A DNA stretch of 64,000 bases from Synaphobranchus kaupii (Eukaryota; Chordata; Actinopteri; Anguilliformes; Synaphobranchidae). The stretch covers positions 102,994,585 to 103,058,584 of the forward strand of contig CM056377.1 of assembly GCA_029718625.1 (NCBI GenBank). The letters run 5' to 3'. The position numbers and the translations under genes are program-made. The notes under the pieces were generated by a model that worked only from the letters and a program-made list of their open reading frames with translations, searched no databases and was not told the DNA's origin. This document shows positions 1-12,862 of this stretch, piece by piece; the stretch's first letter is position 1, and the number at the start of each line of letters is the position of its first letter.

Positions 1-192
1 AACCCTCACCACTACTCTTCAGCCATTCATTAGACCCACCTGCTCACCTGTGTACCGCCCATGGAAAAGCAGTGACAGTGTAAATTAGGACGTGAGTGGA
101 GCAAAGGAGATAAAGTATTTGAGGAAGAAAAGAACAACTGTACATGCGGATAAAATCTGAATAATGACATCTGTGGCTCTGAGCCTGATTAA

Positions 193-229
193 GGGGGTGG
201 GGGGGTGGGGGGGGTGGGCGGGGGGGGGG
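193..229. repeat. G-rich tract
   Basis: A run of G interrupted by single T and C bases, potentially G-quadruplex forming on the plus strand. Confidence 0.85.
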
Positions 230-662
230 TAGTCTGAAATACCTTAATGTATCGCATTTGAAGACAAGATAGTCCAAGGTCACAGTGAATTGCCACACTT
301 GAGCAGATTGATGCTTAACTCCGGCAGGAGACAGAGGTGGCCCTGCTGCTGAATTTCATTTCAGTGACGGTTTCCCTTTTCACTCAAGATTAGTTAACAG
401 ATCCTAGTGCTGCGGCGTGTTCCGGGCAATGCTGCACATTTGTCATCACTCGGGTTAGGAGAACTCGGTCTAAATGACTGTCATGTAATGCTGTTGGTTT
501 AGGAAATCTAATAACCTTGTGCTTTCGGTGGCACTCTCCAGGTAATAGCTAGGGAGGGGAATCGCAGATTCTTTTTCATAATCCAACGCTCTGATTCGTA
601 AGGAGAAATCATTTGTTATTTTCAATCCTGTTTTTTATGCGTATTGTTTTGTGTAGAAGGTA

Positions 663-703
663 TGAGAGAGAGACAGAGAGACAGAGAGAGAGAAAGAGAG
701 AGA
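663..703. repeat. (GA)n microsatellite
   Basis: Imperfect GA repeat with GACA interruptions. Confidence 0.85.
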
Positions 704-3700
704 TTCTGTTCTGCTGGAGGGGTTTCACTGAGGGCATAACAATGCTGCAGGAGAGGAGAGCGTTGGATCAATAACAGGCCCTTTGATCCATAACATGTTA
801 ATAGCTGAAATGCATTATTAGAGGTAAAAGGTAATCAGGGCATGGCTGCCTTTGGCTTACTAAGTGCAGACACTCTTTATGAGTAATAGTGAATTTAGTG
901 CTGTGCAAAGGTGAGGGACGCTGCATCCAGGCAGGCAGCCAGCAGGGCATCCTCCTCTCACTGCTTGGCATAAGTGCTGTGTCCACGTGTGGGACCCGGG
1001 GGATGGGGCTGGGGCCGGGGGAAAGACAGGGACTCCCACTGTACTCTCAGCAGCACTGGGAAAACCTTGGGCCTAATGGACAGATCATTGGACTTCATTC
1101 AATTTCAGGTCTTAATTACCTGATGGAAGTCTTTTTTTTTTGCCAAGTCATCTCCATTCAGTGCAGCTGTAAATCACCTTGATAAACATTTGGACTGACC
1201 ACTTCTTAAAAGAATAGGGAACTAAATACATAAATCACACTTTTATGCGAATGCATCGTGGATGTGATGTGTAACGTAATCATCAAGTTGCTGTCACAAT
1301 TCTGCTCAATTTGCACATTCACATTGGTTTCTTATTGAGGTTCATCAAAATTTGACAAAATTATTTGTATACATTTTTTTTAAGGTACACTGCATCAGGA
1401 AAATAATATAATAAAACCACCAGAACAGCAGCACGTCAGTTGGTCAGTGGTGGGCAGCAAAGAAATATGTAATCTATTAGGAGAGTAACTACAGTGGACG
1501 TAGGCCTCATTAGCCATTGCATGGCTAACCAATCAAAGGCCCATTTAAAAATTCAAGAGCAACCAAAATAGGACACTACCAAAGAAATATTCAAAAATGA
1601 CTGTGCATCTTTGTACATATTTAATGGTTTGTAACAGTATTAAATCATCTCAATATAAATAATGCAAATGCTGGTTTGAAGAAGCTTGATTTGTATCTTT
1701 TTACATAGCTTTCTGGCCACACACAGTACCTAGCTATGACGCCAACCTCATCCATCGTGTGTGCCCTACATTTTTATCTTCATGTATATTAACAAATAAC
1801 TCATTTAGACCCCTGAGACAAATTAAATTTATCTGTACCATAAATATTTATTCTTGATACAGTACCAAAGGTCCCTATCTAGACAGCTTCTTTGTGTCAT
1901 CATTCAGTAGTTTGGGCCCAATAGCCTACTTGGAAGTTGTATTCCAATGCACTTGCTGTTCAACTGTTTCTTTGTGTGAATTGTCTTGTCAACCAAAGGG
2001 TAAAGTGCTGTACAGAGCTATGAGAATCTGAAAGCTACAAGAGTTTCACAGTTTGCACATCACAGGCATAAAGCAAATAGTTTTGTCTGCTTCATATTTT
2101 CAACCAGGTAGCAGGTTTTCTGGTTGGTGAAGGTGCAAGCTATAGTCTAATAAATTCACTATTTAAGTTTCGAAAGTTTATTGGATTGCAAGTGCACTGC
2201 TTGTACCACTGACACTGTAAATGCACATGACAAATTGGCTGCAGTAAAAAGCAAAACAAACCCTGAAAAGGAAGCCACACCAAACAGGCACTGGAGTTTT
2301 TATGGCTTGGTGGGGGACATTGGACCAGTAAGCAACCGCCTTAATAAAATCATTTTTGTTTTTTACAGAACTGTAAATAAACAAAGCTGCAAATGCTATA
2401 CTCACTTTTTTTGTATTTTGGATACCAAAATGAAATTGTTCTGCAAATCCTAGTGTGTTTTCAGGATGTTTATAGCAACCACATGCTCTTAGATTATAAT
2501 GTAGTTCTATATCATCACCACACATTAAATGCTTTAGGAAGATGCCTTGAAACAAAATGTGACTAAACATTTAATTTTAAAACCTTTGGTGGTGAAAACA
2601 GAACAGAACCATGCGCTATTCTTTCTGAGTGAAATTTGTTGTATTTACATAGGGTTCCAGTGTTCTCAGCAGGTTATGCAGTGTGCAGATGGTCTGAAAT
2701 GGATCATCGTTGTGTGAAATTGGAAATGGATGGTTTGAATTGTCAGTTTGACCAGGGCTTATCACTCATTATGCTCCCCAGTAATATATGCCATCTACGA
2801 CATTTGACAGGTTCAGCAATTATTTAAAGCTCAGGTTAATAACACAATTTGCTACAGTGGAGGTGGGGGCCATCAGACGCAGTGGTGCAGCACTGTCTAT
2901 GTTTGGTGGAAACAATATCTGTCTGATTTGGTGATATTATGCAACTCTGAATCACACAGGGAAGTGACACAGATTTTATAACGTCATTGAAACAGGCCAG
3001 GATTGGAGGATAGTTTTACTGCCTCTATAAATTAGGATATCAATGGAATAATCAGATCCTCTTCAAGGACTGCCAACTCTGTGTTAACCCATGTGATGAT
3101 CACTTGTGAGACTGTGTGGGGTGTCCCAGTATAAAAGACTGAAGTCACAGGATGAGGGGGAGCATTTGTAAACTAGTGAGGGGTGAGTGAGTGAGGTTTC
3201 TCGAACCCCATACTGGGTGGAGCTTTGATGTGGGTTACATCACAGACTCATATGAACCAATGAGATTACTCTCTCCTCACAGCAAAACACAACTCTTGGT
3301 TAAAATCTGTAAGTTATCAAATAGTACATGATAGCTCTACCCATTATGGAGTTTATGAACCCCCATTCCCCCCAACGCATTAGAGTTATTAGAGTTATAC
3401 ATTAGAGTTAAACCCTCTAATTCAACTGTGCAGTTATTATGGATTTTACCATCAATACCAACAATATATTGGTATATTAGTTATATTTGCAATATTAACT
3501 GCCATAACTTCTTAAAATAACTGGCATAATCAGCAACCCATTTGCAAATGTGTTTGTCTTTATTATGTTGTCTGTAATTTATTCTGCAGTTCTTTTTTTA
3601 ATATTGCGGTCCCTTTATTTCATCTTAAATGACACATACAAGTGACAAAAGTTTTATTATTTCAGTGTACTCTGCTGCTCATCATTGGCAGGGTTCGTTT

Positions 3701-4849
3701 TGCATTTCTTGCGATTGATTCTTTTGGTCCTTATGTTGAAGTACATTTAGCCAGAAGTTTGCATCAAGCACCGTACAGAATCGTATCGTTAATCTGTGCA
3801 GTTTCAGTAAACCACATGCGTTTTTAAACTCCAGACTCAGATATTTCTGTCATCTTCACTCACATTATTCCCCACAGTGTGTCCCGGGCAGAATATTGAG
3901 GGGAAGAGGCAGACTTTTTGTCCGTGTTTGTAAGCGTTTCAGTCAGATGTGTTTTCGATTTGAGAAAAATTAGAAGCTCCTCCGTTTTACTCCGGAGATT
4001 GATTTTTCTAAGTGATCTTTCATGTGGACACACCAAATCGAAATGGGAGGAGAATGTGCTGACATCTTAAAACAGACTTGAAAAATCCCGATGAACATTT
4101 CATAAGACATCTGCTTACGGCATACACCGAGGACTGAAATTAACATCAAGCTGGAAATTGCAGTGCATGTTAGATTAAAACAACTCAATATGTTTATGCA
4201 TGTATGTTTTTTTTATTTTAAAAGAGATTTCCCCATGGTCGCAAGGAGCAGATTAGATATGCCATAAGTCATTTGATGAATGAACTTTCTTTCTTTATTT
4301 CTTTACCTGTCACATTATTTAATTCCCACCATTTAATCTCAGATTCTGAATGTCAGAGTCATGGAAGAAAGCAAAAGTGTTTGTTTGCTCCAATGATCCA
4401 ATAGCATATCCTATGCTATTCATATATATTCATGATACTGTAACAATAAAATGTACAACAAGATTGTTTTGCTATCCCGTCCGCATCGTGACTTCCTGCT
4501 CTGATGCCTACGTTTTTGATGTGCTTGGGCGCAGAACTGTGGCTTTTTGAGTGATGATTAATTAGCCTGCAGGACAGTACAAAATATAAAAGCGCAGGCC
4601 TACACTTCCTCTGCCCTCAATCTGCAAAGCTGCATAGTGCAGAGATGAACAGTGTTTGTGCAAAAAGCTCATTTGGGGGCTTGGGGCTTTATTTCTTGAC
4701 GTCATAAGCAACCATGTGTGAATGCAAGTCAAGCTCCCAGAGGGCCACCTGTATGAAGAAATGGGTCATAATCTATGTTCGTTATCTTTCCTGTTTTCAC
4801 GTGAGGCTGGTCGTATATTGACAATCACGTGTGTGATGTGGCGTGTGAC

Positions 4850-5480
4850 GAACGCCGACCTTGACGACAGGCAATGATGCACGCCTGCGAGATCTGCGTG
4901 TGACATCTCTGAATCTGCGAAACGTAATAACGTATATGTCGTACTGCGGGCGGACAGAAATGTATTACATCTGTGCTATTCCCCACGAACGAGCTGCGTC
5001 TCCCCGCGGCGTCAGCTTTTTTACGGCAGAGCACAGAGCTGCGCTTCCTCAGCCCGCGTGCCCAGGCTTCAGTGTTCTCCTTCGCAGATATGCCATGCAA
5101 AGGCCTTGAGTTAACCTTATTAGCCATGCCACATTTAATCAACATTTAGGCCTCGATATTACATGCGGCTTTCCCCCCCAAGGATTAATAGATAATGTTT
5201 CGACGACTTATATATTAATATCATCCTGCAGTCTCGGTCTTGGGGACCGTCAGCGACGTGGCATTTAGATCGAGGTGTGCACAGAGTAAAGGACAGCAGC
5301 CGGGGGACCGGGAGCCCACAGACAGTGACCTTAAAGTGATTGATATCTGCTCTGTTTTACATTGCTGAGGTGAGGAATCAACAATGATATGCGGGTGGTC
5401 TCAAAAGCGATGCGCCGCGGGGAATATAAATGTGCCGTTCCCACCGTCCCTCGCCTTCGCTGTTCAGCCGAGTCTCTCGA
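4850..5480. other. CpG-enriched stretch without recognised gene
   Basis: CpG density is raised in two clusters: 4850-5060 (GACGAC, CCCCGCGGCGTC) and 5400-5480 (GCGCCGCGGGG). GAATATAAATG sits between CpGs at about 5421. No spliced gene model could be supported. A promoter of a distant or non-coding transcript is possible but unproven. Confidence 0.3.
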
Positions 5481-8400
5481 GCCTGGAGGAGAGCAGCATG
5501 CTCCTCATTATGTACGAGGTGAGATAATGTTAGAGCTGACGCACGGTGGCCTACACACCACTGTGCCACTTTACCATTTCTGTCCCTAACGCTTGCGCGC
5601 TAGCTAAAATGAGGAATATTCTATTGTGTCTACATGCATTGCACTACACGAGCCAGAAATGCTTTTAAAAATGAGTAGTGTTGCAGGCGTTCAATTGGGT
5701 GTGACCACCCAAAGGATGGAAGAAGGACTGAGGGAGGGGTGTTTGGGGCAGTGTGGGGAACGCGGGAAAGGTGTGACAGAGACGGAGGAGGGAGAGAAGC
5801 CCTCCAGGGTGTAGCAAGCAGCAGAAAGCACCCTTCTGGCACCGTCATAGTCCTGCTAAAGTGAGTCCAGAGACACCATTGCCATGGTTACTGTGATAGA
5901 ACTAAGAATAGCATGGCCTTATCAGGATCACTCGTTACCCTGGGGGTCTGCTGAACCCATCAGGAACGCACAAACATCTTTTAAAAGGTTTAATTTTTTT
6001 ATTTATCTCCACACCATAGAGTTCAGCATATCGAACAAGCTGTACAAAGAGTGGTGATCGGCAAAGGTCACTGCAGGAGCTTAAACAGGGCCCTTTCACA
6101 AGGAGGGAATGGCACTTCAAGTGAACTTTCAAAAGATGTACGGCGACATGGGACAAACTCATTTTTCCTGTTATAATGCATGTGCACGTTGTATGCGTGA
6201 TGTGACATCTTTGTTGGTCACTATGTTGTCGCTGAGCAGCTAATGTGTAACGCTGTGTATTCACCCCTCTACTGATCTTACATATTGATTAAGATGTGTG
6301 TGTGTGTGTGTGTGTCTGTGTGTGTGTGTAAGTAATCTATTTTCCTAATGGGATGTTTTATATTTAGAGGTGGTGAGAACTTGTTATGTATATATGTAGA
6401 TTCTTCTGCATTAACAGAATAGCTGTGACTAAAATACACTGTAGTCTTTCACTTACATTAATCTGTGTCTGCAGCCCCGTTGTGCTGGATATTGATCTCC
6501 GAGTTGTCAACCAGAAATCTATCATTTCCGCATTTTCTCTCGCCTCTGTTAAAGATCCATCTGGGAAGATGCATGCCGTCCTTCCTGTTCCTCCCTCTCT
6601 CGCAGAGGGATGGTGTGGAGACGCTGTTGCACATCGTGCAAGGAGCACGTTTGCACTTCCTGTTGAGGTCAGAGGTTGGCGAACAGAGGGAAATAAATAA
6701 TTAAAAAACACCGACACATACAAATAGCACCGTGTGCGCCGAGACTCATTTTACAGATTGTAGCGATGGTGGAACTGGGCAGTAAAGGAAAAGTGCTTGG
6801 AAGTGCAGTAAATTACAAAAGGAATTATCCAACTGATGTCAGGCTGGAGGATTGCTCTGGCTTTGCACTGGGAAGCCAGGGAAAGTGCTTTGTCAGTGTA
6901 CATGCAGCAAATAACAAGGTTAAGGTTTATTCCACGCTGAAAGGTATATATTTTTTTCATGTCAATGGCGATGCTTGCAGTTTTTCCTCAACCCGATCTC
7001 CCTGTGAAGTTCTCCCGGTTCCCGGCAAGTGCTCGGGAGGCAGAACTGGCAATGCCCAGAATGCAATCTGTCTTCAAGCGTTTTTGTTAAAATGCCAGCG
7101 CCGTTTCCCTCCTGCATCTATCGTCCGCCCCCTCCGCGTACCCCCAAAACTGCTGACCTCAGATGATATACACCTTGCCAGTCTTCAAGCAGCTTAGGTC
7201 CTATTTGGAATTCAATAACGTAAATGGAACCTCTGCCATAGTAACGGTAACAGTGATTGATGAGGGTGTTGGTGCAGGCAAAGGTGGCCTATTCCTTGTA
7301 CTGAACGTTGTTATTTTGTGTTACTTTCAATTTCAATCCTAATTGAAGTGGCAGCATTGTGCATTACAAAAAACAAACAAACCAAAAAAAAGAAACGGGG
7401 ATCTGTAGCAACTCTTATGTGGCCTGTACGTTCATGCTTTCATGCGAAGCTAAGATGACAAAATGTTTGCTTTTTAATCACGGTCACATTAATCGGAGAG
7501 GTCTAGACACTAGTCGACAGGTGTAGACAAAAAAAATGACGGTTTATTCCTGATCCAGCCCAACATCTTGATGCAACTACCTGCATCAAATCATACGTGT
7601 ATAATATTCGACTCCCTTCATTGTGTGAATGTCAAGGAAAAAACTGCAGAAGATTGTTCTTGTGTACAGTTCAAGCAACAGGCATGTTGCTCTGTAGTTT
7701 CTATTAGCTTCAAAATAAACAGTGTTGCTCTGGCTCAACTACTGATATTCTGTATGTTGCCGTATATATATTTATTGTACTGCCTGAAAATAGGTATTTC
7801 TATGAATACTTTGCTTTTATTTCAAATATGAAAATCAACACAGATAGTACGCGTTCATTATTTAGGGATACATCACTTCCTTGTTCACCACTGATGACTG
7901 GTCATTGAGTGGTTAATAAATAAAAAAATACAGCCTTCTTAGCTTTGCATTAGCCCTTGTTATTCTCCCTGTTTTGCTGCTTATAAGTGCAGAAAGCAAG
8001 ACGATTAAAAAACACTACGTTTCATACAATATCAAAACTTAATATTGAATTGCGACAGCTGAAGCACTGCAATCCCAAAACGAAAGCGCACATTTCGCCT
8101 GCATGCACATAAACTCCTTTGTACTCCAGTATCCACTCTGTTGATTCTGTCTTGATTGTTTTTCAGACAGGCAAATGGTTTTTCAATTATAATTTCCATC
8201 ACTTGCAGCCGTAGCTCACTGTAGCAAAATTATTAACATTATTACTTGGTTTCCTTTTAATTTCACACTTGTTAAATGTTCGTGTGAAAGGAGGAATTTT
8301 GAGGAGGAGTGCACACTATCATAGCCTTGGGGGACCCATGTGAGGTTTGCGGGGGTCCCCCCTTGTGTATTCAGGTCAGGTGCAGGGTGGGGGTGTAGGG

Positions 8401-8682
8401 AAGCCAAATGTCTGACTCATCAAAGTTTAACTTCACCCCCTCTAGTTTCTTTGAAGAACCATTTGATTATTAAAAGCCATGGCTTTCGTATTTATGAGGG
8501 TTGTCTTAAATTAAAGGCCCTCCTACATCACAATATGGCTCAGCTGTTTACAAATCAGGCAGAGCTACACCCAGCAATTTCAAAACAGGACTCGCTCTGC
8601 CTGATGGCTTGAAGCCCCCCAGAAATCTATATTTTCTGGCAGTGGGGTGAAAAATTAGGGTTTGACATTAATTACCTTTTTA

Positions 8683-8685
<3 letters not shown>
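5481..8685. other. No gene seen
   Basis: Only the GT microsatellite is recognisable. The longest open frame (6766-7197) has no familiar domain. Confidence 0.65.
6294..6329. repeat. (GT)n microsatellite
   Basis: Near-perfect TG repeat with one TC interruption. Confidence 0.9.

Positions 8686-8713
<28 letters not shown>
8686..8713. repeat. (TA)n microsatellite, left half
   Basis: AT repeat ending at the left TA flank of the 550-bp Tc1 element. A shorter continuation is at 9264-9274, so the insertion split one tract. Confidence 0.9.
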
Positions 8714-8716
<3 letters not shown>

Positions 8717-9263
8717 TGCCCGGCCAAAAAAAAAGTTGCACACTCTAATGTTTCGTTGGACCGCCTTTAGCTTTGATTACGGCGCATTTGTTGTGGCATT
8801 GTTTCGACAACCTTATGCAATGTCACAACATTTATTTCCATCCAGAGTAGCATAAGTTTTTGGCTGAGATCTTGTATTGAAGACGGGAGAGTCGAACCAC
8901 TTCTTAAAGTGTTCTCCAGCACATCCCAAAGACTTTCAATGGGGTTAAGGTCAGGAATCTGGTGGCTAATTCATGTGTGAAAATGATTCCTCATGCTCCC
9001 TGAACCACTCTTTCACAATTTGAGCCCGATGAATCTTGGCATTGTCATCCTGGCATATGTGGCATATGCCCATTGATGGGATAACCTGGTCATTCAGTAC
9101 ATTCAGGTACTTCGCTGACTTCATTTTATTGCTGCATAATGTTGCTGAGCCTAGACCTGACCAACTGAAGCAACCCCAGATCATAACACTGCCTCCAGAG
9201 GCTTGTACAGTGGGCACTATGCATGACAAGTGCAATGGCGACTTTTTTTTTGGCCGGGCAGTG
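8714..9263 (-). mobile_element. Internally deleted Tc1/mariner element
   Basis: The 550-bp element is flanked by TA on both sides (8712-8713, 9264-9265). The left terminal repeat, CACTGCCCGGCC then nine A and GT, matches the right end perfectly over 23 bases. Complete Tc1 elements are about 1.6 kb, so roughly the N-terminal half of the transposase gene is missing. Both termini are intact, so the copy could have been moved by a transposase supplied in trans. It lies inside a TA microsatellite, which provides TA targets. Confidence 0.9.
8780..9240 (-). pseudogene. C-terminal fragment of a Tc1-like transposase
   Basis: Minus-strand translation gives typical Tc1 transposase blocks: [12 protein letters not shown] (near 9190), then [18 protein letters not shown] with a catalytic Asp (near 9020), then LNPIESLWDVLEN (near 8930) after a frameshift around 8965. 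The last block runs on to MPQQMRRNQS and a stop near 8785. The N-terminal paired-like DNA-binding domain is absent. With the frameshift and the deletion no active enzyme is made. Confidence 0.85.
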
Positions 9264-9489
9264 TATATATATATGCAGATTTTTCCAGCGTATAGACATA
9301 CAGGCCAGTGGAGGATCGCTAGATTGTGTTCTCTCACAGAAACAATGCATAGTCATAAAATTACAGTGGAAACGGGCTCATCAGTATCAGGATGCATGTT
9401 GTAATGCATCCGCAATTTCATTTAAAGGAAGCCATTTTCCAGACGTATGGAGACACTTGACAGTGCAATATATGAATAACATGTAAATA

Positions 9490-9790
9490 ATAGTACTTGA
9501 GTAGGGCCACCCTTCGCCTTTTCAAAACCTTCTCGAAATGCGTTCAGGCAAGTCCTGAACTGTGTGTAGTGGGATATTCGGCCATGGAAGATGTTTGATT
9601 TCATCCTGGTGTCATGAAACGTGTTTAGAGGGGTATTTTCATCTTGGAACACGGGGACATCTTGAGGGAACAGTGTTTGCACCATAGTATGCACCTGTTC
9701 TTGTAAAATAGCTTCCTCTTCCTGGCTGTTATGTGAACATGCAGAGCAATCATAGGACCCAATGACTCCTATGAATCGGCTGTCCACACC
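9490..9790 (-). pseudogene. Decayed Tc1-like transposase remnant
   Basis: On the minus strand an open stretch contains HTMVQTLFPQDVPVFQDEN (about 9645-9700), which resembles the FQDDNAP catalytic-site block of other Tc1-like transposases. Near 9490-9525 it contains KAKGGPT, typical of the C-terminus. The segment normally linking these blocks is missing or unrecognisable. It sits outside the 550-bp element and belongs to a different, older lineage. No terminal repeats were found. Confidence 0.45.
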
Positions 9791-10465
9791 ATTATAGGTT
9801 CACCACCATGTTTAGCCGTTTGCAATAGACAAGATTCCAAACGTAAACGTAAATCCGCCAAACGTAAACCCGCCCAGATGTAGGAAAAACGATAAGATAT
9901 GTTTCACCAGACTGTATTACTTATATTGCTACAGGTTTTTTTCTCCTCTCACCAGATTATGCAGCTTTGTGAATTAGCCTTGGATAAAAATGGTATTAAT
10001 GGTAGCCCACGCCATACAGTTTTTGTTGAGACTGGGTCTCAGAGGTGTTAAGTCAAGTCTGTGGTAATATTTAGAAAATATCCTGTTAGGCTAAGTGTCT
10101 GATGGCCCCTGTTAGTGAGCTTCAGCTTGTATGCATTGCTCTTTGCCAATGCAGTTGTTCATGTGTGCATATGTTGTCATGGTTTGCAACACCATTCCTC
10201 TCACCAAGTTAAATAATTTTGCAGTTATGTGACCGATGCACCTGCAATTCGCCAACAGCTATTTGGCTTCTTTCTAAATTTTAGTTGCCTCATGTTGCTA
10301 TGGAAACTCACATATCAAAGTGCTGATAGACAGACCTCCTTTCTAGCTGACACACTGCTTATTGGCATTCAATTTAAAATGGCTCCAGCGTAGACGGCTT
10401 TGCAGTTGTGATTTTGTTACCTCAAAGTTAAAGTCCCTGTGCATGTACAGTATGCACATATGTAT

Positions 10466-10492
10466 ACACACACACACACACACACACACACA
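10466..10492. repeat. (CA)n microsatellite
   Basis: Perfect CA repeat just left of the TTAA-flanked element. Confidence 0.9.
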
Positions 10493-10511
10493 AAGCGATC
10501 CAGATATTTAA

Positions 10512-11406
10512 AGGTGGTATAGGTAAGTTTTTAATGTATACAAAAAAGACATCCAAAGAACTTGCAGAAAGTTGCAGAGTAAAAGTTTTGCTATTTCTCA
10601 AAAAATTATATTAACTATGAGTTTGTAATTTCAAATATATTTTACGGTCTATAAGCTGTGTTGTGTTTATGTATGTCTGAGACATCAGGTACTGGGGTTA
10701 ACGCCTCCAACAACGCTCCTGAGCCAGTAACACACCCATCTTTTGCTCAGGAATAAAATGCGCAGCAAGTTGCCAGATAGATTTTGCCAGATAGATTGAG
10801 TTTGCTGGAAAATGATTCTCCAAGCTGCATAAACAATGAAGAATGCTAACATCAGCTGTCTAGCTATTGTTCTATCAGAGCTAATGTCAGTCTACATGCA
10901 TATTGAACAAAACCACGCAAAGCTAGCCCACATAAGACAAATTACGTCGCCTAGTGTGCAAAAGCTGGCATCTAGACATCTAGAGGGGTGGAAATCTATA
11001 TAGAGAGACGTTTTGACATAAACGGAATAGTTTAACCCCAGTATAGCTCAGGGTTTTTCTGGATGTAGACTATCTACATCCTAGTTGGCTAGAAAACTTT
11101 CACTTTTCAACCAAATGTAGCCAGATTTTCACATGAATGTCTAGGCATATAAATATATTATTCATTACGTGTCTGATGTAAGACTCGTAGCTTAACATTT
11201 TGGATGTTACAATAGCGGCTTTCCGTCACAGTCCATTCAACAATACCACCACGGACACAAAGATGCAGGCTGTGATCGAATCTGGCAGCACTCACGGGGC
11301 GTAGTTTTGACCGAGAGCAACTAACATTGTGGTGTTCTGCTTTGGTTTAGGATTGCAGTTCTCCCTTGTGGACACTAGATGGGGTTTCAAATGATATATT
11401 GCCCCT
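10512..11406. mobile_element. TTAA-flanked DNA element, about 895 bp
   Basis: The left end AGGTGGTATAGG follows TTAA at 10508-10511. The right end, reverse complement AGGGGCAATATA, is followed by TTAA at 11407-11410. The ends share an AGG(T/G)G...ATA pattern, weaker than a perfect inverted repeat. No transposase frame is visible inside. The TTAA target suggests piggyBac or Kolobok type and a non-autonomous copy. Confidence 0.5.
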
Positions 11407-11500
11407 TTAAATATTATAATGCTTGTCTGGGACAAGTGTTTTTTCTCTTAGATGACTAATGATGTTTTGAAATATCAGAATACACTAACACCCTTATTTT

Positions 11501-11527
11501 AAAAAAAAAACAAAAAAAAAAAAAAAA
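11501..11527. repeat. Poly(A) tract
   Basis: A run of A with one C interruption. No retroelement body could be tied to it. Confidence 0.85.
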
Positions 11528-11720
11528 CATATTACTTTGCATTGATGCAGTAATTTCACGTTTGATTGGAACCATATTAAAAACAAAGAGCAAGAAAATA
11601 GCCATACACTGTGTGGTTATTTCATATACAAATGTAGTAAGAGTTATCGCTGTATATTCTGCAGTAGTGCCAGTCAGCAGTATTCAGTATATCTCTGTAT
11701 GCAGTAAACATCTGTATGTG

Positions 11721-11738
11721 TTTTTTTTTTTTTTTTTT
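11721..11738. repeat. Poly(T) tract
   Basis: Eighteen T in a row. Confidence 0.9.
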
Positions 11739-12660
11739 AAGCAATAACTTATTGCATGAATCAGGGAATGGGATTACTTTCCACAGTACAGCATGCCAAT
11801 GGAATTTGTCCTGAATAATGAACTTCAGCATAATATATTTTTCCATTACCTGCAAAACAGTTTGGTACAAATGTCTGACATGAACAAAAAGCATTGTAGG
11901 AGATACATTGTACTTGCTTAAAAGTATTCCTCAAAATTAAGGACAAAGCATGCTGTGTTAAGATTGAATTTGGCCCCAAGAAACAAAAGCGTCTCTGTTT
12001 GGTGAGCGGATTTAGTAAATGAAGCTATTATTTGACCTTAACATGTGTGAGATACAGAACTGGGATGAGGAGAGGGAATTATGAAAAGCTTTTTAATCTG
12101 CTTCAGGTGAAGTTTGCCTTTTTACTGAATGGAAAGCATGATTTAAGCCTCACTTCTTTTGAGCGTGGCTGATATGAGTGCTACTGTAGCTTTAACAGCT
12201 AGTAAAAAAACAATACTGTTTGGCGGCAGGGGTCTGATGGGAGCCTGTGTGTGTGTGTGTGAGATGCTGTGGCTAGCCCTGGGCTCTCCCTCACACTCCC
12301 CTTTAGGGGACACAGGTGAGGCGAGCGCTACATGTGCCGGGCATCTTTGGAGATACACTTTCCCTGCGGCAAGGTCGTAATGTTTTTTTCGCTCCCTCTC
12401 CAAACAGATTTTTTTTCCACCATTACCTCTTGGCATTTTATTTTTTTTCAGAGACACCTGCTGCAGTACGAATTGTTTTTTAATACAGTCCCCCGTTACT
12501 GCTGATAGAGCCGGCACGTAGAGGACCGCATCTAGCTGAATATCGAATGAAATGAAAACACATCTTGAGGATGCAGCGTTTCTTCAATTTGCACGGCGTG
12601 GCTTGCAGATCAAATAGAGAGAAGTAACTCCTCACAAACCATATGTGTAATGGCTCTGTC

Positions 12661-12862
12661 AGGGTGACGGCGTGGCATAGTTGTTCTGTGTGCCCAGAAG
12701 ATTGCCGTTTTTGAATCCCTCGGGGTGCAGATGTTGTAACCTCGAGTGAGGTGCTTAACCTGAACTGTCTCAGTAAATACCCGGCTGTATAAATGGATAA
12801 TATGTCAACAACGTGAGCGGAGGTCCTTGGGTAGGGCGTCTGACCAGTAGATGAATAATAGA
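12661..12862 (+). mobile_element. Decayed copy of the tRNA/L2-tail SINE
   Basis: It aligns by eye to the 22466-22690 SINE. The block GTGCTTAACCTGAACTGTCT (about 12750) and CGGCTGTATAAATGGATAA match closely. The tRNA-like head is degenerate (TTTTTGAATCCC for the B box). The 3' part AGGGCGTCTGACCAGTAGAT corresponds to the tail hairpin region with many changes. It is an old insertion. Confidence 0.6.

Larger units (their letters stand above)
1..4849. other. No gene seen
   Basis: AT-rich DNA with the G-rich and GA tracts listed separately. Short open frames have no recognisable domain and no consistent exon signals. Confidence 0.7.

Noticed and set aside
6766..7197. 143-codon open frame
   Set aside because: No recognisable domain or exon support. 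Length is within what chance allows in 64 kb.
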